DNA from: an uncultured Lachnospiraceae bacterium
GTDB taxonomy: Bacteria > Bacillota > Clostridia > Lachnospirales > Lachnospiraceae
NCBI GenBank assembly: GCA_902781455.1
Contig: CACZJF010000003.1
Location: 62,001 to 126,000, forward strand
Length of the DNA stretch: 64,000 bases
Direction of reading: 5' to 3'
A program made the position numbers and the translations under genes. Below, piece after piece: positions 53,212-62,811 of the stretch. The notes beneath the pieces are model-generated. The model was not told the origin of the DNA, did no database searches, and saw only the letters and a program-made list of their open reading frames with translations. Each line of letters begins with the position of its first letter. The first letter of the stretch is position 1.

Positions 53212-53242
53212 AGTAAAACTGAAATTTTTGTTTATTTTTACT
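53212..53242. promoter_or_regulatory. Candidate operator for the XRE-cupin regulator
   Basis: AGTAAAA (53212-53218) and TTTTACT (53236-53242) form a 7-bp inverted repeat in an AT-rich leader starting about 10 bp after the predicted transcription start. Its position fits repression by the downstream regulator. Confidence 0.4.
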
Positions 53243-53338
53243 GAATCAAAGAATGAGAATGGTTTTGCGTATTCCAGATGACGTGTACACAGAAGCGGAG
53301 CCCGGACTGTGGGTCCGGAGCGCCTGAAAGAGGAAGCC

Positions 53339-53878
53339 ATGGAGATTGGACGAAAGATCAAGAGACTGCGGGTTGGACTGAACCTGACGCAGGAAGAACT
53401 GGCAGACCGGACAGAGCTGTCGAAGAGCTTTATCTCACAGGTGGAGCGGGATCTGACGTCTCCATCCATCGCGACACTGATCGACATTCTGCAGGCGCTC
53501 GGGACAGACCTGAAGGAGTTCTTCGATGACGAGCCGGACCGGCAGATTGTCTTCCACGACGCGGACTACTTTGAGAAGTTCGATGACGAGACCGGGACGA
53601 AGACGGAATGGATCATTCCCAATGCGCAGAAGAATGAGATGGAGCCGATCCGTATCACACTGAAGGCAGGCGGCAGGACCAAGGATGAGGATCCGCATGA
53701 AGGAGAGCTGTTCGGCTATGTGCTGGCAGGAAATCTGGCGATTCACATCGGGCAGCAGACCTACCGCGCGAAGAAGGGAGAATCCTTTTATTTCCGTCCG
53801 ACTGCGCGGCATTATATCGAGGCGGCCGGGAAAAACGGAGCCTCCTTTATCTGGGTCAGTACGCCGCCGAGCTTCTGA
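53339..53878 (+). CDS. XRE-family regulator with C-terminal cupin (PuuR-like)
   Basis: A 179-aa regulator. Residues 1-60 are an XRE helix-turn-helix (IGRKIKRLRVGLNLTQEELA, LSKSFISQVERDLTSPSIAT). Residues 105-175 are a cupin (HEGELFGYVLAGNLAIHIGQ, then KKGESFYFRPTARHYIEAAG). XRE-cupin proteins next to potABCD are common in Firmicutes and are thought to sense polyamines or related amines. The frame opens at 53309, but AGAGGA at 53328-53333 supports ATG 53339. It has a consensus promoter and a candidate operator upstream; potA follows after 105 bp. Confidence 0.9.
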   Translation: MEIGRKIKRLRVGLNLTQEELADRTELSKSFISQVERDLTSPSIATLIDILQALGTDLKEFFDDEPDRQIVFHDADYFEKFDDETGTKTEWIIPNAQKNEMEPIRITLKAGGRTKDEDPHEGELFGYVLAGNLAIHIGQQTYRAKKGESFYFRPTARHYIEAAGKNGASFIWVSTPPSF

Positions 53879-53983
53879 GACAGCGAAAGGAAGTGCATGG
53901 AGCGGCTGTCTGGCCTGATCAGAATGACAGAATGACAGAACCTGCCGGGTGGTTTCCGGCTGAATGGAAAGGAACCATATACT

Positions 53984-55123
53984 ATGAGCAACAGGCTGAT
54001 CGATCTTCAGCATATCACCAAAGCCTTTGACGGTACCGTCGTACTGGACGATTTCAACCTGTACATCAGGGAGAATGAGTTTCTGACGCTGCTTGGCCCG
54101 TCGGGCTGCGGCAAGACGACAACACTCCGGATCCTTGGCGGATTCGAGACGCCGGATCAGGGAAAGGTGATCTTTGACGGACAGGACATCACATCTCTGG
54201 CACCGAACAAGCGCCAGCTGAATACGGTGTTCCAGAAGTACGCATTGTTTACCCATATGTCTGTCGCGGAGAACATCGCGTTCGGCCTGCGCATCCGGAA
54301 AAAATCTGAAGACTATATCAGAGAAAAGATCCGCTATGCGCTGAAGCTGGTCAACCTGGAAGGATACGAAGAACGTACGCCGGATTCGCTTTCGGGAGGG
54401 CAGCAGCAGAGAATCGCCATCGCGCGGGCGATCGTCAATGAGCCAAAGGTGCTGCTTCTCGATGAGCCGCTGGGCGCGCTGGACCTGAAGCTGCGGCAGG
54501 ACATGCAGTATGAACTGATCCGCCTGAAAAATGAACTCGGCATTACCTTTATCTATGTGACGCACGATCAGGAGGAAGCCCTGACGATGTCGGACACGAT
54601 CGTGGTCATGAACCAGGGCTACATCCAGCAGGTCGGAACGCCTGAAGATATCTATAACGAGCCGCAGAACGCGTTTGTCGCGGACTTTATCGGTGATTCG
54701 AACCTGATCGACGGGACGATGATTCAGGACCAGCTGGTGGAAATCTTCGGTGTAAAGTTTGCCTGTGTTGATACAGGTTTTGGCACCAACAAACCGGTTG
54801 ATGTCGTGATCCGTCCGGAGGATCTGGAACTGTTCGCGGTTCCGGAGGGAGAAGATACACAAAGCAGCGCGTATCAGGAAGCTGTCCGGTCGGCTGAAAG
54901 ACTCAATCCGGGTTATTTTGAGGGAACCGTGTCCCATGTTATCTTCAAGGGCATGCACTATGAGATGGAAGTGATGGCACATGGATTCGAGTGGCTGGTA
55001 CTCTCCACGCGCATGTTCCAGGTCGGGACGAAAGTGCTGATGAGTGTGGATCCCTTTAACATCCAGATCATGAAAAAGCCGGAATCCGAGGACGAGAAGG
55101 CGGTCGGTCTGGAAGAGATGTGA
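53984..55123 (+). CDS. potA: Spermidine/putrescine ABC transporter ATP-binding protein
   Basis: A 379-aa ATPase energising polyamine import. Walker [14 protein letters not shown], signature [16 protein letters not shown], Walker [17 protein letters not shown] and H-loop [16 protein letters not shown] are intact. The C-terminal TOBE-type domain (from about 240) contains [10 protein letters not shown]. Its start is ATG 53984 with AAAGGAACC upstream. First of four pot genes in the order ABCD. Confidence 0.95.
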   Translation: MSNRLIDLQHITKAFDGTVVLDDFNLYIRENEFLTLLGPSGCGKTTTLRILGGFETPDQGKVIFDGQDITSLAPNKRQLNTVFQKYALFTHMSVAENIAFGLRIRKKSEDYIREKIRYALKLVNLEGYEERTPDSLSGGQQQRIAIARAIVNEPKVLLLDEPLGALDLKLRQDMQYELIRLKNELGITFIYVTHDQEEALTMSDTIVVMNQGYIQQVGTPEDIYNEPQNAFVADFIGDSNLIDGTMIQDQLVEIFGVKFACVDTGFGTNKPVDVVIRPEDLELFAVPEGEDTQSSAYQEAVRSAERLNPGYFEGTVSHVIFKGMHYEMEVMAHGFEWLVLSTRMFQVGTKVLMSVDPFNIQIMKKPESEDEKAVGLEEM

Positions 55124-55187
55124 GAAACATAATCTGTATCAAGGCACGGACAGAGACATACGGCTGTCCGGCATCGGAGAATCCTGG

Positions 55188-56015
55188 ATGAGAAAGCTGA
55201 GAAAACTATGGCTGGATGGACCGTACCTGGTCTGGATGGCAGCATTTATCATAATTCCCCTCTTTACGATCGTCTATTACGGACTGACCGACAAGAGCGG
55301 CGCATTTACGTGGAACAACATACTGGAGATGGGGACACCTGAGCGCATGAAGGCACTGCTCCTTTCGCTGATTCTGTCCCTGATCGCGACGGCGTTCTGC
55401 CTGGTCATGGCCTACCCCCTGGCGCTGATTCTGACCGGTATGAAGGGAGGAGCGACCGCGTTTATCGTATCGATCTTTATCATACCGATGTGGATGAACT
55501 CGCTGCTTCGAATCCTTGCCTGGCAGACACTCCTTGAGAGAAATGGTGTGATCAACCAGATTCTGGGTATGCTGCACCTGCCTAAGCTGTACATCATCAA
55601 TACACCTTATGCGATCGCTCTTGGCATGATCTATGACTTTCTGCCGTTTATGATCCTGCCGATCTACAATTCGCTGCAGAAGATCGATCCGAATGTGGTG
55701 AACGCGGCATATGATCTGGGGGCAAATAAGTTCCAGACGTTCTGGAAGGTCATTTTCCCGCTGACGCTTCCCGGCGTCATCTCCGGAATTACGATGGTCT
55801 TTGTCCCGGCGCTGACTACATTCGTGATCAGTTCCTTCCTGGGCGGATCGAAGATTCTTCTGATCGGCAATGTGATCGAGCAGCAGTTTACGCAGGTGGG
55901 CGACTGGAACGTTGGCTCCGGACTGAGCCTGGTTCTGATGGTGTTTATCCTGATCTCGATGGCAGTCATGCAGCATTATGACAAGGCTGCAGATGAGGAA
56001 ACAACGAAACTGTAA
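55188..56015 (+). CDS. potB: Spermidine/putrescine ABC transporter permease PotB
   Basis: A 275-aa, six-helix permease. GPYLVWMAAFIIIPLFTIVY at the N-terminus, the SLIATAFCLVMAYPLALIL helix and the EAA-type loop VNAAYDLGANKFQTFWKVIF with FPLTLPGVISGI are typical of PotB. It is followed by potC after 53 bp. No clear promoter lies in the 64-bp gap after potA, so an operon is assumed. Confidence 0.94.
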   Translation: MRKLRKLWLDGPYLVWMAAFIIIPLFTIVYYGLTDKSGAFTWNNILEMGTPERMKALLLSLILSLIATAFCLVMAYPLALILTGMKGGATAFIVSIFIIPMWMNSLLRILAWQTLLERNGVINQILGMLHLPKLYIINTPYAIALGMIYDFLPFMILPIYNSLQKIDPNVVNAAYDLGANKFQTFWKVIFPLTLPGVISGITMVFVPALTTFVISSFLGGSKILLIGNVIEQQFTQVGDWNVGSGLSLVLMVFILISMAVMQHYDKAADEETTKL

Positions 56016-56068
56016 AGCAGGATTTCTGTCAGGCGCTCAGCCGTCCGGACACAGAAGAGGAGACAGAA

Positions 56069-56887
56069 TTGAAAAAAGCTCTGTCGAGGATCTACCTCGT
56101 GTTTATCTTCATATTGCTGTACGCGCCGATCGTGGTGCTCATTATCTTCAGCTTTAATGATTCCAAAACGCGCGCGAAATGGGGCGGCTGGACCTGGAAG
56201 TGGTATGCCAGCATGTTTCAGGACCAGACCATCATGTCCGCTTTGTGGAATACACTGATCATCGCGGTTCTGAGTGCATTGATTGCCACAATCCTCGGAC
56301 TGATGGCTTCTGTCAGTCTGCTGGCCATGAAGCATAAGAGAAGGAGTGTTGTGCTGAGCCTTCTGGATATTCCGATGCTGAACGCAGAGATCGTAACAGG
56401 AATATCGCTGATGCTTCTTTTCATCGCGATCGGCCAGTTCCTGTCCCGGTGGGGGTATACGATTGAGTTTGGCTTCGCGACCGTACTGATCGGGCACATT
56501 ACATTCAACATACCATACACGGTGCTGCTGATCATGCCGAAGCTGCGTCAGATCAATATCAGCACGTATGAAGCCGCGCTTGATCTGGGCGCTTCCAGAT
56601 GGTTCGCCTTCCGGAAGGTCATTGTCCCCGATATCATGTCCGGTCTGCTGTCCGGGTTCATGCTTGCGTTCACGCTGTCGCTGGACGATTTTGTCATTAC
56701 GCATTTTACGAAAGGCCCCGGATTCGACACGATTTCGACAAAGGTCTATACGGAGGTCCGGAAAGGAATCAAGCCGGAGATGTACGCGCTGTCAACGCTG
56801 CTGTTTGTCTGTATTCTGGTTCTGATTCTGGTTTTTGGAAGAGGGCACAGGAAGAAGCCCATGCTGAGCGATATGATTCAGGTCTGA
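56069..56887 (+). CDS. potC: Spermidine/putrescine ABC transporter permease PotC
   Basis: A 272-aa, six-helix permease with the PotC pattern: YLVFIFILLYAPIVVLIIFS near the N-terminus, FNDSKTRAKWGGWTWKWYAS, then the EAA loop YEAALDLGASRWFAFRKVIV and DDFVITHFTKGPGFDTIST. The start is TTG 56069 behind AGAGGAGAC. potD follows after 26 bp. Confidence 0.94.
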   Translation: MKKALSRIYLVFIFILLYAPIVVLIIFSFNDSKTRAKWGGWTWKWYASMFQDQTIMSALWNTLIIAVLSALIATILGLMASVSLLAMKHKRRSVVLSLLDIPMLNAEIVTGISLMLLFIAIGQFLSRWGYTIEFGFATVLIGHITFNIPYTVLLIMPKLRQINISTYEAALDLGASRWFAFRKVIVPDIMSGLLSGFMLAFTLSLDDFVITHFTKGPGFDTISTKVYTEVRKGIKPEMYALSTLLFVCILVLILVFGRGHRKKPMLSDMIQV

Positions 56888-56913
56888 CAGAAAGGAAATT
56901 GGGAGGAAAGAAC

Positions 56914-58089
56914 ATGAAAAGACTTGTTGCTGGTGCCGCTGTTGCTGTCATTGTAATTCCGACGCTGCTTTCAGGATGCGTCCGCAAGGTGGAGGAAGCC
57001 CCGAAGGAGACTTCCGCGCAGACCGCAGCCGCGGATCAAACAACGGAGCATGCCGAAGATGTCACTTCCACGGAAAAAGAGGCAGCGTCTGCCACTTCCG
57101 CAAAGGGGAGCGGAGAGGTGGTTGTCTATAACTGGGGAGAGTATATCGACCCGGATGTGCTCAAACAGTTTGAGGATGAGACCGGCATCAAGGTCGTCTA
57201 TGAAGAGTTCGAGACCAATGAGATCATGTATCCGAAGGTGGCCGCGGGTGCTGCCAGCTATGATCTGATCTGTCCGTCTGACTATATGATTTCCAAGATG
57301 ATCGACAATGACCTGCTGCAGCCGATCAATTATGACCATATTCCCAACTTCAAGAATATCGATGAGACCTATCTGGAACAGTCCAGAGGGTTTGATCCGG
57401 ATCTGAAGTATTCGATCCCGTACTGCTGGGGCACGGTCGGCATCCTGTACAACAAGTCCATGATCGAAGAGGGTGACACGGTTGACTCCTGGGAGATCCT
57501 CTGGGATGAGAAATACAAGGACAGCATCCTGATGCAGGATTCCGTCCGCGACGCGTTCATGGTGCCTGAGAAGATGTTCGGCTATGACATCAATACCGTC
57601 AAGGAAGATGAGATCAAAGCGTGCTGTGAGAAGCTGATCGAGCAGAAACCGCTGGTACAGGCGTATGTCGTGGATCAGGTGAGAGACAAGATGATCGGCT
57701 CGGAAGCCGCGCTTGGTGTCATCTACTCCGGGGAAGCCATCTATACGCAGCGGGAGAATGAAGATCTTGAATATGTGATTCCGAAGGAAGGATCGAACGT
57801 ATGGATTGACAGCTGGGTCATACCGAAGGACGCGAGAAATGTGGAGAACGCGGAGAAGTTCCTTGACTTCCTCTGCCGCGGAGACATTGCGCTCAAGAAC
57901 TTTGAATACATTACCTATTCAACACCGAACAAGGCAGCCCGGGAGCTGATTGAGGATGAGGACATCCGCAATTCGACCATCGCGTTCCCGACGGCTGACA
58001 TGCTGAAGAACTGTGATGTCTATCAATACATCGGCGAAGATGGCGACGCGCTTTACCAGAAGTACTGGGATAAGGTAAAATCCAGCTGA
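56914..58089 (+). CDS. potD: Spermidine/putrescine-binding lipoprotein PotD
   Basis: A 391-aa binding protein. The signal peptide ends in a lipobox, TLLSGCV, so it is a lipoprotein. A Thr/Ala/Glu-rich linker (30-65) precedes the PotD body: VVVYNWGEYIDPDVLKQFED, ETGIKVVYEEFETNE, YDLICPSDYMISKMI, PYCWGTVGILYNKSM and WIDSWVIPKDA. The W-x-E-Y and C-P-S-D-Y segments are the polyamine-binding ones. The frame is open far upstream through potC, but GGGAGGAAAG at 56901-56910 fixes ATG 56914. Confidence 0.95.
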   Translation: MKRLVAGAAVAVIVIPTLLSGCVRKVEEAPKETSAQTAAADQTTEHAEDVTSTEKEAASATSAKGSGEVVVYNWGEYIDPDVLKQFEDETGIKVVYEEFETNEIMYPKVAAGAASYDLICPSDYMISKMIDNDLLQPINYDHIPNFKNIDETYLEQSRGFDPDLKYSIPYCWGTVGILYNKSMIEEGDTVDSWEILWDEKYKDSILMQDSVRDAFMVPEKMFGYDINTVKEDEIKACCEKLIEQKPLVQAYVVDQVRDKMIGSEAALGVIYSGEAIYTQRENEDLEYVIPKEGSNVWIDSWVIPKDARNVENAEKFLDFLCRGDIALKNFEYITYSTPNKAARELIEDEDIRNSTIAFPTADMLKNCDVYQYIGEDGDALYQKYWDKVKSS

Positions 58090-58142
58090 ATATGAGCTCC
58101 GGCGGATCCGGCCGGCGGAGAAAGAAGGGAAGACGGTAGAAG

Positions 58143-59195
58143 ATGAAACTGATGAATAAAATGGAGAGGAAGTTCGGAAAGTACGCGATCCGCAACCTTC
58201 CCCTGATCATGATTCTGATGGAGACAATCGGCTATACACTCAGCATGGTGGCGCCGAATGTGCTGAACTATATCTGTTTCAGCCCTGAATACATCTGCAG
58301 GGGACAGATCTGGCGGCTGGTCACCTGGGTTCTGATGCCGCCGTCCAGACTGGATATCTTCACCGTGATTATGCTGTTCTTCTATTACTGGATCGCGCGG
58401 ACACTGGCCTCTACCTGGGGCGACTTCTACTTCAATGTGTACCTGCTCGGCGGAATTGTGATCACGGACATCGGCATGATGATTGCCTATCCGATTTTCC
58501 AGTCAATCGGCACATTGAACGCGATAATGAATATCGGCGTGATGAGCGCGTACGTGAACCTGTACTATATCCAGACGACCATCCTGCTGGCCTTTGCATT
58601 TACCTATCCGAACGCGCAGGTACTTCTGTACTTCTTTATTCCGATTAAGATGAGCTGGCTGGGGATCTTTGAAGGGGTCATGCTTGCCTACAGCTTTGTG
58701 CGGGTCGGTATGGCAACGCCAAGACTTGTGATTCTTCTGGCGGTTCTGAATTTTATCCTGTACTTCCTGATGACGAAGGACCTGAGCAGATACCATCCCG
58801 GTGAGTTCGCCAGGAGAGCGAACTATCAGAAGAAGACCGGGCAGGGTGGAAGCTTCTTCTCCGGTTCCGGGTCACAGGGATCCGGCCGTCGGAATGGATC
58901 GTCTGCGGGAAGCCGTTCTTCGCAGGAAGGTATGTTCCGTCAGGGAAGCAATACACAAGGTGCTCCGAACACGGGCGCGTCGACAAGCAGGAGGAGTACG
59001 GCAGGCTTTACGAAGATCTATCCGAACGGTGCCCGTCATAAGTGCACGATCTGCGGCAGAACCGAGCTTGACGATGAGAACCTTGAATTCCGTTTCTGCT
59101 CGAAGTGTGAAGGGAACCACGAGTACTGTCAGGATCATCTCTTCACACACCAGCACATCAAAAACGGTGTGCCGGGCTCAGACGGGCAGGTATAA
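58143..59195 (+). CDS. Rhomboid-like membrane protein without catalytic Ser, with C-terminal zinc ribbon
   Basis: A 350-aa membrane protein. Six or so helices in residues 18-210 have rhomboid-like features: ICRGQIWRLVTWVLMPPSR, the TLASTWGDFYFNVYLLGG turn, and FTYPNAQVLLYFFIPIKMSW, the family's P-x-L-x-FFIPIK segment. The G-x-S-G active-site motif is missing (GTLNAIMNIGVM at that place), so protease activity is unlikely; a Derlin-type pseudo-rhomboid is the better model. A Gly/Ser/Arg-rich linker (220-295) leads to a Cys4-type zinc ribbon, HKCTICGRTEL and FRFCSKCEGNHEYCQDHLF. GGAAGACGG precedes the start. It is flanked by potD and the LTA-synthase-like gene. Confidence 0.65.
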   Translation: MKLMNKMERKFGKYAIRNLPLIMILMETIGYTLSMVAPNVLNYICFSPEYICRGQIWRLVTWVLMPPSRLDIFTVIMLFFYYWIARTLASTWGDFYFNVYLLGGIVITDIGMMIAYPIFQSIGTLNAIMNIGVMSAYVNLYYIQTTILLAFAFTYPNAQVLLYFFIPIKMSWLGIFEGVMLAYSFVRVGMATPRLVILLAVLNFILYFLMTKDLSRYHPGEFARRANYQKKTGQGGSFFSGSGSQGSGRRNGSSAGSRSSQEGMFRQGSNTQGAPNTGASTSRRSTAGFTKIYPNGARHKCTICGRTELDDENLEFRFCSKCEGNHEYCQDHLFTHQHIKNGVPGSDGQV

Positions 59196-59225
59196 GCATC
59201 ATGTTCAACGCAGAGAAAGGAATCT

Positions 59226-61403
59226 ATGAAAGCTTCAGAAAAACATGTGAATAAAGCGGGGGTGATTCGTTCCGCTCTCCTGACAGCGCTGCTGGTTGTT
59301 CTGGCAGTGCTTGCGATCCGGGACCAGACGAATTATCCGGCCAGCGAACCGCAGAACCGCTACTGGACGGACAGCATCGTCGACTTCCTGGCATCATACA
59401 AGGAAGTGATCGTGATCGTTCTGGCTGTTTTGTATGGACTGTACCGGTATGTGTCCATCCCGAAGGGGATCGTGTCGAAGATCTGGACGACTGTCTGGGC
59501 AGTATTGATCCCGGGGCTTTCCTTTGTCCTTGTGGAAGCATACAACCGCGGATACTGGCATGTCGGAGCACGTGTTTCCTATGAGAATGCCGAGCCCTGG
59601 AATGCCCTGTTTCTTCTGAACCTGCTTCTGTATTATCTGTTCTTTCTGAGCCTGACCTTCCTGTTTGGAAGCTTCTTTGCAGGATATGCTGCGGCGGCCG
59701 CCATTCTGATGGGCGTCGCGATTGTCAATTTCTATGTCATGCAGTTCCGCGGCATTCCGATCGTTCCCTGGGACTTTCTTTCGATCCGGACGGCTGCCAA
59801 CGTTGCAGGCGGCTTCGAGTATAAGATCTACTGGCAGATGCTGCTTGCCACCTTCGGATTCGTCTTTCTGATCCTGACTACAGGGAAAATGAAAGCAAAG
59901 CTTCGTTTCCTTCCGGTGCGCATCGGCGGATTTCTGATCGCTGCGGCAGCGCTTGTGTTTGTGATCCATGGACTGCAGGACAATCAGACGAAGTCCTTCT
60001 GGGGAATTGACACAACGCTGTTTACCCCGACGGTACGCTATACGAAGAATGGCTTCTGGCCGGCGTTTCTGTCGAACCTGTCCTTTTTGAAGATCGACAA
60101 ACCCAGCGGGTACAGTGTGGAAGAAGTAGAGAAGATCGCGGAAACCGCAGACGAAGCGTATGAACCGGAGAATCGAAACAGTGTCTCCGGACCTCAGACA
60201 GAGGCGGAAGAAGATACGGCTGTATCTGTCCAGACCCCGAACATTATCGTCATTATGAACGAAGCATTCTCTGATCTGTCCGTGCTCGGGGACTTCAACA
60301 CGAATGAAGACTATATGCCGAATTTCCGCGCGCTGATGGAAGACTATACTTCCGGACATCTTCTGGTGTCGGTGAAGGGCGGCAACACGGCCAACACCGA
60401 ATATGAGTTTCTCAGCGGGGACACCATGGCATTCCTGCCGCCGGGCAGTGTCGTCTTCCAGCAGTACATCAACGGGGAAGTGCCGACGATTGCCACCTAT
60501 CTGAAGCAGTTCGGCTACGAGACCATCGGCATGCATCCTTATCAGGGAAGCGGCTGGGAGAGAAACCGTGTCTATCCTCTGATGGGATTTGATACCTTCC
60601 TTGACCAGAGTTCCTTCCAGGGAGCGGATAAGCTGCGCAATTACGTCAGTGACAAGGGCGCATTTGACAAGGTCATCCAGCTGTTTGAGGAAAAGGAGGA
60701 GGGCAGGCCCCAGTTCCAGTTCCTGGTGACCATGCAGAATCACTCCGGCTTCTCACCGAAGAGCACCGACAATGGTTTTTCGGAGGAGGTCATACTGACC
60801 GACGCGCCTTCCCAGACGAGTACCGTGGTGACGGCGGAGCGGTATCTGACTCTGATCAAGTATTCCGATATGGCATTTGCGGAGCTGATCGATTACTTCG
60901 AGCAGAATGTCACGGAACCGACGCTGATTGTGATGTTCGGGGATCACGAGCCAAACGATTATGTCACAGACGTGATCGACGATCTGGTCGGAAATGACAA
61001 ATTCGTAACAGCATCAGACAACAGCGGCGCGGCTGACATGTCAGAGGAATCTCTGGACGATGTGCAGAAACACTATCAGGTTCCTTTTGTCATCTGGAAT
61101 AATTTCGGGCTTGAGAAGAATGATGCCATCGATCAGACCAGCGTGAATTACCTCAGCTCGATCCTTCTGGAAGAAGCCGGACTTCCGCTGACGGATTATC
61201 AGAAGTTCGCGCGAAACCAGCAGAAGCAGATTCCTGCGCTCTCGGCAGTCGCCTGGTGCGACAAGGAAGGAAATTACCACAGCTGGGCGGAAAGAGACGA
61301 GGACGAGACATACAGCAGCCTGATCAACGATTACAATATCCTGGAGTACAACCATCTGATTGATAAGAAGAACCGGGTCGATCCGGTATTTATGGAACCG
61401 TGA
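59226..61403 (+). CDS. LTA synthase-family phosphoglycerol transferase
   Basis: A 725-aa membrane enzyme with five to six N-terminal helices (10-260) and an extracellular sulfatase-like domain (335-690). Catalytic and metal motifs are present: IIVIMNEAFSDLSVLG with Glu346, GGNTANTEYEFLSG with nucleophile Thr388, and MFGDHEPNDYV with Asp573 and His574. It should transfer glycerol-phosphate units from phosphatidylglycerol to a polymer or glycan. Whether the product is true LTA or another phosphoglycerol-decorated glycan is not decidable; the N-terminal region is longer than in S. aureus LtaS. AAAGGAATC precedes ATG 59226. lysA follows after 26 bp. Confidence 0.88.
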   Translation: MKASEKHVNKAGVIRSALLTALLVVLAVLAIRDQTNYPASEPQNRYWTDSIVDFLASYKEVIVIVLAVLYGLYRYVSIPKGIVSKIWTTVWAVLIPGLSFVLVEAYNRGYWHVGARVSYENAEPWNALFLLNLLLYYLFFLSLTFLFGSFFAGYAAAAAILMGVAIVNFYVMQFRGIPIVPWDFLSIRTAANVAGGFEYKIYWQMLLATFGFVFLILTTGKMKAKLRFLPVRIGGFLIAAAALVFVIHGLQDNQTKSFWGIDTTLFTPTVRYTKNGFWPAFLSNLSFLKIDKPSGYSVEEVEKIAETADEAYEPENRNSVSGPQTEAEEDTAVSVQTPNIIVIMNEAFSDLSVLGDFNTNEDYMPNFRALMEDYTSGHLLVSVKGGNTANTEYEFLSGDTMAFLPPGSVVFQQYINGEVPTIATYLKQFGYETIGMHPYQGSGWERNRVYPLMGFDTFLDQSSFQGADKLRNYVSDKGAFDKVIQLFEEKEEGRPQFQFLVTMQNHSGFSPKSTDNGFSEEVILTDAPSQTSTVVTAERYLTLIKYSDMAFAELIDYFEQNVTEPTLIVMFGDHEPNDYVTDVIDDLVGNDKFVTASDNSGAADMSEESLDDVQKHYQVPFVIWNNFGLEKNDAIDQTSVNYLSSILLEEAGLPLTDYQKFARNQQKQIPALSAVAWCDKEGNYHSWAERDEDETYSSLINDYNILEYNHLIDKKNRVDPVFMEP

Positions 61404-61429
61404 AATGCAGGAAAGGGAAGGAGAGAAAC

Positions 61430-62713
61430 ATGAAACAGCCCTTTGTAACCCTGAATGAAGTAAATGAAATCACGAAGTCGTATCCCACGCCGTTCCATCT
61501 TTACGATGAGAAGGGGATCCGTGAGAATGCCAGGCGTGTATATGAAGCATTCTCCTGGAATCCGGGCTTTCGCGAGTACTTTGCCGTCAAGGCAACACCG
61601 AACCCCTTCCTGATGCAGATCCTGCAGGAGGAAGGGTGCGGATTCGACTGCTCGTCCATGACAGAGCTTCAGCTGTCTGAGGCCATCGGCGCGGTGGGAG
61701 ATCAGATCATGTTCTCGTCCAACGACACCCCGCCGGAGGAATACCGCAAGGCGGGCCAGCTCGGCGCCATCATCAATCTGGACGACATCACCCACATCGA
61801 TATCGTGGAGAAGGAACTGGGACAGCTTCCGAAGACCATGAGCTGCCGGTTTAACCCGGGCGGTTTCTATAAGCTGTCCAACGGAATCATGGACAATCCC
61901 GGGGATTCCAAGTACGGGATGACCGAGGAGCAGATCTTTGATGCATTCCGGATCATGAAGGAAAAAGGCGTGGAGCATTTTGGCATACATGCCTTCCTGG
62001 TTTCCAATACGGTTGGGAACGACTACTATCCGACGCTGGCAGCAACTCTGTTTGAGCTTGCCGTGCGGCTGAAGGAAGAGACCGGGGCGCACATTTCATT
62101 TATCAACCTGTCAGGAGGCGTCGGCATACCCTACCGTCCGGAAGAGGCAGGCGCGGACATCAGGAAGATCGGAGCGGGTGTACACAAGGTGTATGACCAC
62201 ATCCTCGTACCACATGGAATGGGTGACGTGAAGATCTTCACGGAGATGGGCCGTTTCATGATGGGTCCGTACGGCTGCCTGGTCACGAAAGCGATCAATG
62301 AAAAGCATATCTATAAAGAGTACATCGGCGTGGATGCCTGCGCCGCGAACCTCATGCGTCCGGCCATGTACGGCGCGTACCATCATGTGACGGTGCTTGG
62401 CAAAGAAGACGCGCCGTGTGACCAGGTGTACGATGTGGTCGGTTCTTTGTGTGAGAACAACGATAAGTTCGCGATCGACCGGAAACTGCCGAAGATTGAA
62501 CTCGGAGACTACCTGGTGATTCATGACACCGGAGCCCACGGGTTCTCCATGGGATACAACTACAACGGCAGGCTGTGGAGCGCGGAGCTTCTGAAGAAGG
62601 AAGACGGCAGCGTGCAGCTGATCCGGCGCGCGCAGGAGCCGAAGGACTACTTCGCGACGTTTGACTGCTTTGAGGTATATGAGAAACTGACAGGATCGTC
62701 TGACAGACAGTAG
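61430..62713 (+). CDS. lysA: Diaminopimelate decarboxylase
   Basis: A PLP enzyme of the alanine-racemase-fold decarboxylases, converting meso-diaminopimelate to lysine, 427 aa. TPFHLYDEKGIRENARRVYE at the N-terminus, the PLP Lys in YFAVKATPNPFLMQIL, GFDCSSMTELQLS, INLSGGVGIPYRPEE and the C-terminal HDTGAHGFSMGYNYNGRLW are diagnostic. GVDACAANLMRPAMYGAYHH carries the substrate-binding region. GGAAGGAGAG precedes ATG 61430 (the frame opens at 61400). It belongs to the anaerobe-type LysA branch. Confidence 0.92.
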   Translation: MKQPFVTLNEVNEITKSYPTPFHLYDEKGIRENARRVYEAFSWNPGFREYFAVKATPNPFLMQILQEEGCGFDCSSMTELQLSEAIGAVGDQIMFSSNDTPPEEYRKAGQLGAIINLDDITHIDIVEKELGQLPKTMSCRFNPGGFYKLSNGIMDNPGDSKYGMTEEQIFDAFRIMKEKGVEHFGIHAFLVSNTVGNDYYPTLAATLFELAVRLKEETGAHISFINLSGGVGIPYRPEEAGADIRKIGAGVHKVYDHILVPHGMGDVKIFTEMGRFMMGPYGCLVTKAINEKHIYKEYIGVDACAANLMRPAMYGAYHHVTVLGKEDAPCDQVYDVVGSLCENNDKFAIDRKLPKIELGDYLVIHDTGAHGFSMGYNYNGRLWSAELLKKEDGSVQLIRRAQEPKDYFATFDCFEVYEKLTGSSDRQ

Positions 62714-62811
62714 ACAGGTGTCAGATCTGCGTGCTGTTTTGATCCGTGCGGCAGTGTCTGGGCGCTGCAGCGGAAGGGACTGTTTTTGATCAGAGAGCGG
62801 GGCGGGATCCT

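Noticed and set aside
53435-54982. 515-codon minus-strand open frame opposite the XRE-cupin and potA genes
   Set aside because: Shadow of two well-supported plus-strand genes; no motif, no ribosome binding site of note.
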